A stretch of 64,000 nucleotides of DNA. It comes from Cheilinus undulatus (lineage: Eukaryota; Chordata; Actinopteri; Labriformes; Labridae). The first letter of the stretch is position 1; every line of letters begins with the position of its first letter. Below the pieces are notes generated by a model. The model saw only the letters and a list, made by a program, of their open reading frames with translations, searched no databases and had not been told where the DNA came from. The position numbers and the translations under genes were made by a program. This document shows, one piece after another, positions 57,971-64,000 of the stretch. The stretch is taken from contig NC_054881.1 of NCBI RefSeq assembly GCF_018320785.1, forward strand, positions 13,764,275-13,828,274, in the 5' to 3' direction.

Positions 57971-60050
57971 ACACAGGGTTGGAAAGTAACTAATTATATT
58001 TACAGATATTGCTGTGATTGAGTAGTTTTTTTTTCTTTTCTAGTACATTTTCAAATCAGTACTTTTACTTCTATATAAGTAAGTTTTAACCAGAGTAACT
58101 GTACTTTTACTTGAGTACAATACTCCTGTACTTTTTTCTCTTCTGTTGAATAAATAGTAGCACATAGAGAGAATGACCCTGCATCACATCCCAATGCTGC
58201 GGTTGTACACACACTGGAGTGTTGATATCTTAAGAACTGATTTTGACTCCAGAAGTCTAATTCTTACTCCATTCTGAGTGAAATGTTAGTTCCACTCTGT
58301 AAAGAGTCAAAGAGTCAATACATTTTAGCTCTGCCCACTGTGATTTCAAATCTGGTGGGACGTGTGGAAGAAGTTTCCCATCATGCTCTCAGGCAGAGTG
58401 TTTCAATGTGATCATATGTATTTAGCTGTGTTAGGATGTTGTACAGGGATTCCTGCTGGCGTTCTTTTGCTCATGTTTCTGGTGGATCGTTGTTTTTGAT
58501 GTGAGACATTTGCACCATGAGTGAAGTTTTCCACTGAGTTAGAGTTTCCAATTTAGGGCATATTCTTCATCAGTATGAATTTCCTTACAATGAGGTTGAC
58601 TTGCTGCTTTATTCTTGCTAGAGGGGACCCAAACCTGCCACAAATTTTCAAGAAGAGAGTTTAACTTTATGTCAGGGGGTGACCAAACCTTTTTCACTGA
58701 GGGCCACATACTGAAATATGTAAGAATGGTGGGGCCACTTTCGTTTACCAAACCTTAAGGACATCAAAGTTAATAAAAGTGATCTAATATAGGTTAACAC
58801 ATTCTTAGTGATTACGATTCTTACATGGCCAGTTTGTGGTTGACAAGGCAAATAACCAATCAATTCAAGGACCTTGGGGAGGCCAGTCAGATTTTAGGGG
58901 GCCCTGGTTGGCCATGGCTACCACTGACTAGGGACTAGAATATTATTGGTGCTGCCATTTTCTGCAGTGATCAATGGGCTCTAAGCATGAACTGCTTCTG
59001 CATTTGGCATTAGACCGCTCCCACACTTCCAGTTGGGAGAAGAGAAAGGCGTATGATGGCAAATTCGTTGCGGTTTACTCGCTGTTTGCATGAGTTACCT
59101 GAGCTGACTGTCAATGACGAGTTAAATTTAGCTAGAGATGAACATTGCAGCACGCAGCAACGATGTCCAGAAGTGCTTTTTACCTGTTTTTGAAACATCA
59201 TTTTAGCATTTTTGGATGCCAAGCGATGATGATAGAGTAAACACAAACAACAATCAAAACAAAAAAAAACAACGAAATGGAAAAATTAAGGCAGTATAGG
59301 AGGGTTTAGATTCCGTTTTGGCTTAGCACGTATTGTTGGGCGGAAGTTGTGAACCGGTCTTATTTTCCAGCGGAAATACGCAACCCCCTGACGTGCATAG
59401 AGCCCATTAGGGTGCTATAAATTGAGATATTGTTATTAATTTGGTTGCCAATATGTTTTTATCATTTACGATGTTATGTTTCTTTAGTTACAAATTCAAA
59501 AAACACATCAAGAAATTCTTCTTGTCAAAATGTTTGTTTACAGAATTAGCATGGTAGCACCACCTTGTGCTGAAATGAAGACGTGCAATACAGTCAAGCA
59601 AAAGCTTCATGTTCTAGTCTGGACCATATTCGCTGCGAGCCAATCAAAAGTGGATTGTGGGCCGCGTTTGGCCCCCAGGCCATAGTTTGGACACCCCTGT
59701 GATATGTAGTGTGGACTGATTTAAACACTTTTGAAATGTTAATTTAACTCTACATGAGTTTTATTAATGATGTCAAATTAGCTGTTTATTTTACTTTGTC
59801 ATAGCGATGTGACTTTAGCTGAACAACCTGGTTCGAAATCTATCCTCCTGTTCTTGCCGATAAGGAAACATCATATCTTACTGTACGACCCCTCAGCAGC
59901 TCCTCAGTACTTAAAGCAAACTTTGAATGAAATGCTTTTACTTAGAGTAGCTTTATAGACCACTTATTTTACATTAACTTTAATAAAATCTAACTAGAGT
60001 AACTGAACTTTAACTTGAGTACAATAGTCATCTACTTTTTCCACTCCTTC
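57971..60050. mobile_element. Older repeat interrupted by a hAT element
   Basis: Left part 57971-58150 (AGGGTTGGAAAGTAACTAAT, then GTACTTTTACTTGAGTACAA) and right part 59935-60050 (CTTTAACTTGAGTACAATAG, ending CTACTTTTTCCACTCC) look like the two sides of a single dispersed fish element. The 58673-59699 hAT copy sits between them. Confidence 0.5.
58673..59699. mobile_element. hAT nonautonomous element, about 1 kb
   Basis: The left end CAGGGGGTGACCAAACCTTT and right end CATAGTTTGGACACCCCTG form an inverted repeat. CACTGAGGGCCACATA at the left and GTGGGCCGCGTTTGGCCCCC at the right are the usual subterminal blocks. The flanks CTTTATGT and TGATATGT share the last five bases. No intact transposase is present. 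Confidence 0.75.
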
Positions 60051-61738
60051 TTTCACACACTTAAATTGGCTGCTTGAAATATGACACAACCAAGTGACAT
60101 ATCAGGATTTCAATTTAAAACTTTTACTTCTAATCAGTTTTTTAAACTCATCTCCTCAATTTAACAGAAAATGCTGGAATACTAATGCCATGTGACAACA
60201 GCACTATCTTTTGGACAATATCAAGTATGTGTTTGTCAGTTTCTCGGTCTTCCATGTCAACAAATAATGACTTGATATTTAGAGGGAGGGAGCAAATAAC
60301 ACCAAGCCATTTTGTGGTTTACATTTCTGTTATTCCAGTGAGAGTAATGAAGGATTGACATGCTATCTCTGCCTGAAAAATATCTGTGAGCTCTCACTGT
60401 AACTCAGCTGACTGATGACACTCGCGTGACTTACAGTGGATCACATTTTGGGGCTGAATTTGTGGCTTTGGACTGCATACTACACACATTTTTTACTAAA
60501 TCCACAGCATGAGGTTGACATGCTTTACAAGAAAATATAAAAGATAGAGAGAAGAGTGCAGAGCTAATGCTTTAGGCTAAATTAGAGAGGAAAAAGAGGG
60601 TTTTCATTACAATGTTAACAAGCAGATTATAACGCCTTTAGATGTGTCTGTGCGCATACTTTCTCAGTATTTCTGGCTTTTCTGACTAAGACTTAGTGAA
60701 GGAAGCTGCCTGCTTGCCTGGTCATCCAAACAGTGGAAACAATGTTGGTGCGACCGCAGCGCTCCCCCCACCCACCCATTAAAATTCACTCCTTCCAATC
60801 CCTGAACCCGACACTTAACTGCAACAATAATGAGGATTGATTTCCTCCATCCTCTTTTCTGGCTTCTCTCTCAGCGACATTTTTCATTTCTTTTTATTCC
60901 CCAACTCCTTTTTCACCCCCCAAAATTTTTGAGCTGCTTCCTTCTTTCATCCCCACTTTCCTCCACGTCCCTCCATCTGTGCGCCGGTACTGCTGACTCG
61001 TCTCTCCTGGGATTGTGCCCTGCTTTGATTTGGGGCTCAGAAACCATAGCTAAAACAAATACGCGGCTGCACAGACGCACACATATTCATACACCTGGAA
61101 ACACTAGCGCTGATTACTCTTGTCTGCCAAAGAATGGGGCCTAAATGTGCGTGAGTTTGTGAAACGAAGAAGGTGAAGAAGGCAACTTTTACTACTTATG
61201 TCTCAACTTTGAACCACCGTTTTTTTTTTTTTTCCACACACCACCTCTTTTGCTCTGGTTCTGATTTACCAGTACTATGTCACCCTTCGCCAGTAGCCCC
61301 CCCCCCTTTACTCCCTGTGTGAAGGCAGCATAAAGGGCTCTTTATTCACGTCGGACAGGGAGAGGAAATCAGCTTTAGAAGTAAAAACAGAGGGAGCAGG
61401 AGAGAGATGGAGACCACAGGGCTGCACATCTGGAGTTATTACAAGGCTTCCTCCCGCTTGCCAAGAAAACGCCGACATTCCTGCCCCTCGCTACAAAGGC
61501 CGTGGAGCCTCTACTCTCATCCAGACCCACTCCTACACATACATCCATCACTCCAAAAACCACATATACGCTCACATGTACCATAAGACGACACTGGATG
61601 CAAGAGAGGACATCCAAACGCGTCCATGCCTCAACGTGAGTGCACAAACGCCTCGCCAACCAACATACGCTTCCACTAAAAGTAGTTCCCTCCCTCTGCA
61701 GCCAATTCTTCACTCCCTTTCCAAACTTCCTGTTCACC

Positions 61739-61962
61739 TTTGACCATCCACTTTCTCCTAAAAATCCAGAGAAGAAAGAAAGAAGGAAAGAAGGAGGGTA
61801 GGGGGGAGGTAAAAAGCCAGACAGAGGGGAGGAGAGAAAGAGAGGAAGAGGAGAGAGGAGAGGAAAAATGGGGGGCCGGCGAGCTCCTCCTCCTCCTCCT
61901 TCTTCTTCTCTCCATATCTCCTCTCTCTCTCTCCTTCCTTTTCTTCTTCTGTCTCTGGAAGG
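61739..61962. repeat. Purine tract then pyrimidine tract
   Basis: About 100 bases of almost pure A/G (61766-61868) switch, after GGGGGGCCGGCGAGCTC, to about 85 bases of almost pure C/T (61880-61960) with (CTC)n, (TTC)n and (CT)n. Open frames on both strands here are compositional artefacts. The tract stands directly before the putative mir-199 host transcript. Confidence 0.85.
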
Positions 61963-63009
61963 GGGAACTTGATGGCCAGTTGTTTGCCACGTCGAGCCTC
62001 CAGCCGGTCAGCTTTGTGCACTTTTTGAGCTGAAAGAGGAACTTGAGGAGACATTTTGGGTCGGTTTTGTCTGGTTAACTTAATGGGAAATCAACAGGAG
62101 ACTGATCGAGCAGAGGCGCAAGAAATATGAGCGAAGAAGAAGAAGAGGCATCACTGAAGACAACAAGATGAGCTGAGAAGAAGAGGAATGAAATTCCTTA
62201 AGGTATTCCTTACAAAAGCAGGATTCTGTTTGGGTTTAGGACGCGCCAAGAAGATAAAAGATGGGTTTTTTAGTGGAAATGTTGACTCAAGCTTAGCATG
62301 ATCTCAGCTGACCACAAATATGCTCTTTAAGTGTCTGACTAAGAGTCTAAAAAAGCTGGCTTTTGTGATCTTTAATGTTAAAACGATAGTTTCATCTTAT
62401 GAGAGTAGAAGCGCAAAATGTCCAGAAAATTCAAGTTTTATTTATTATTTCTTGGCCTGGGGGTCAGCGGGGGCAACCTGAGTTTACATTGTACAAATTT
62501 GGGCTGAATGGGGTATGACCCTTTCTGTGTGTTTAGACATTAGTGCTTTATTTGTTTGTCTTTATCTTTGTGAGCCGTCTGCTATTGCTTATTTTACACA
62601 GCAGGAAAAAAATGGTGAAGATTGCAGGAGAAAAAATGGTGCAAATTTGAGCAATATTAACTAGAAAATACACAGAATTCACAAAGCTAATCGTCAGATA
62701 TATGAAAGGGATTTCTGACTCTTAAAGAAATCTTTAAGATGCTGATAACTGCTTGAGTTTTCTCTAGAGTTATGTCTGGACTTCTGCCTCTCACAGCGGG
62801 AGAAGCAAGAGGAAATGTCATCCAATCAGTGTCTTTCACATCTGTCTAATCTCTCCCCTTCCTCCTTTCTGCCGACCCCTCCATCCCGCTCCATCAGCAC
62901 TTTCCTATCAGAACAGAACGAGTCTGAATCAACGCTGGAATCACAGTGAGTATAATTCAGAGTATTTCTGAATGAATCCGCTCCTTTGCAGCCTTCTCTA
63001 CTCGGCCTG

Positions 63010-63102
63010 GCCAGGCCCGGCCCGCCTGCCCAGTGTTCAGACTACCTGTTCAGGAAGTAGTGGTTGTACAGTAGTCTGCACATTGGTTAGGCTGGCCCGG
63101 GG
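63010..63102 (+). ncRNA. mir199: mir-199 precursor hairpin
   Basis: The 5p arm at 63029-63051 (starts CCCAGUGUUCAGACUACCUG) and the 3p arm at 63068-63089 (starts ACAGUAGUCUGCACAUUGGU) match mature miR-199a-5p and miR-199-3p as I know them. They are separated by a 16-nt loop. The arms pair over their length, and the stem is extended by the GC-rich flanks GGCCCGGCCCGCC and GGCTGGCCCGGGG. Location (dnm1 intron) and strand (antisense to the host) are those of human mir-199b. miR-199 targets are active in mesenchyme, skeleton and heart in vertebrates. No miR-214 is seen in the remaining 900 bases; in Dnm3 it lies several kilobases further, so its presence outside is open. Confidence 0.97.
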
Positions 63103-63381
63103 AAGCACTCACAACAACTCTACAGCAGCAGGAAAAAGAGAGGGCATCCGGCACATGAAGTTGCTGTGGGAACACACAGCACCACCCTTCATCCATGTGT
63201 ACAAACCGAGGCACAAGCCTAAAAAAAGCACCCACCGCAGCAGGCCTAACCCTGGATTTATGAGTGATGGACACATGAGTCCAACTGTTTGACAAAAATT
63301 CCCAACTTTGTATGACTTTTGCAAAGTTTGACTTGTCTAAAATATAATCAGATCACTGTAAAGTTGTGTAAATTGCCTTGG

Positions 63382-63387
63382 AATAAA
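63382..63387 (+). terminator. Poly(A) signal downstream of mir-199
   Basis: AATAAA followed by ATTTGTGTATC and TTTCTGTTTC, a plausible cleavage region for the antisense host RNA. Confidence 0.4.
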
Positions 63388-64000
63388 CATTTGTGTATCT
63401 ATTTGACGTTTCTGTTTCTTTATTTCAAGCAACACAAAGATGAAACAGGATTACACTCATATAAATAGAAGTGATGGTTGCATGACATTCACATCATGTT
63501 GTTTATTTTCCTGCAGAAGCTGAAACCAGAAAGAAAGGCTTAACCACACAGGGAAAAAAATGCACGCTTACCCAAAAAGATAACTTAAACACTGAGTAAA
63601 CCCCCAGCATAGCAGTGCATGCACACTTTACTAAAATGTACAATTACGTCTCTGCCTTCCCTGCTTAACTTTCGGTGGTTTTACCTCAAATGACCATGTA
63701 ATGCTCAGAGAGGCAGGAAGCCACCATACAAAAATATTCGCCATTTTTATGACTCTTTGTGTAGCCTTCACCAAAGAAAGACAGAAAATTGCTTGTGGTT
63801 TTTGGGTTTGTAGGTGACGTCATGTAAAGTTTAGCCTTCTAGCTCTTCATCAGCGGCGACATTTGTCTACCAAGTTGCTTGTGTTTGATAAAAAAAGCCA
63901 CAGCTAACAATTTTAAACTGCCTTTGTCATCTTAAGAACAAAAAACAATGAAGAAGAAGGGCAGGGATGTTCACACAGTGTCCCATCACAGAGCGAGGAA

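Larger units (their letters stand above)
61960..63405 (+). ncRNA. Putative mir-199 host transcript, antisense to dnm1
   Basis: Inference from signals: a relatively GC-rich first exon ending at 62202 (TTAAG|GTATTC), a small exon 62898-62945 (pyrimidine tract, CAG| ... |GTGAGT), the mir-199 hairpin about 65 bases further on, and AATAAA at 63382-63387 followed by TTTGTGTATC. No long conserved reading frame is present. By analogy with Dnm3os, the antisense host RNA of mir-199a/214 in Dnm3, this would be a dnm1 antisense RNA. Exon borders are not confirmed. Confidence 0.4.

Noticed and set aside
61676..62054. Overlapping open frames on both strands, Glu/Arg- or Ser/Leu-rich
   Set aside because: They are produced by the purine/pyrimidine tract.
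62972..63292. Open frames of 71-106 codons on both strands
   Set aside because: They overlap the mir-199 hairpin, which explains the conservation and GC content.

Overview
This is genomic DNA of a ray-finned fish, probably a percomorph. Two genes dominate: intron-rich golga2 (Golgi matrix protein GM130) on the + strand, and the 3' end of dnm1 (dynamin-1) on the - strand. They converge tail to tail, as I recall human GOLGA2 and DNM1 do on 9q34. The introns are full of fish-type Tc1/mariner, hAT and tRNA-SINE copies. No rRNA, CRISPR array or bacterial gene organisation is present. Layout: 1-1750 holds simple repeats and unassigned AT-rich sequence. 1844-25868 is golga2; I could place 28 coding exons with GT/AG sites and consistent phase, giving a predicted 1107-residue protein. 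25869-36526 is the convergent intergenic and 3'UTR zone. It carries several poly(A) signals, a ~2.1 kb inverted-repeat element, an AT-rich minisatellite, a Tc1-type element with long terminal repeats, and a GCTAAC-rich degenerate repeat. 36527-43507 holds seven coding exons of dnm1 on the - strand (end of the PH domain, GED and proline-rich domain), a 15-nt microexon, and a second, alternative terminal exon at 38440-38461. 43508-64000 reads as one very long dnm1 intron, filled with nested transposons. The main finding in the long intron is a mir-199 hairpin at about 63010-63102, on the + strand and so antisense to dnm1. Vertebrate mir-199 genes are known to sit antisense in dynamin introns (human mir-199b in DNM1), so gene content, order and strand agree. 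Splice-like signals and a poly(A) signal around it suggest a short antisense host transcript. Other strong points are an alternative dynamin tail that matches the calcineurin-docking pattern PxIxIT, a histidine-rich insert in GM130 (14 His in 31 residues), and a hAT element with a perfect 8-bp target duplication in a dnm1 intron. Functionally, GM130 tethers vesicles and holds GRASP65 at the cis-Golgi, while dynamin-1 cuts endocytic vesicles at synapses. They are neighbours by conserved synteny and there is no sign of shared regulation. Family assignments come from memory of conserved sequences; no search was run.
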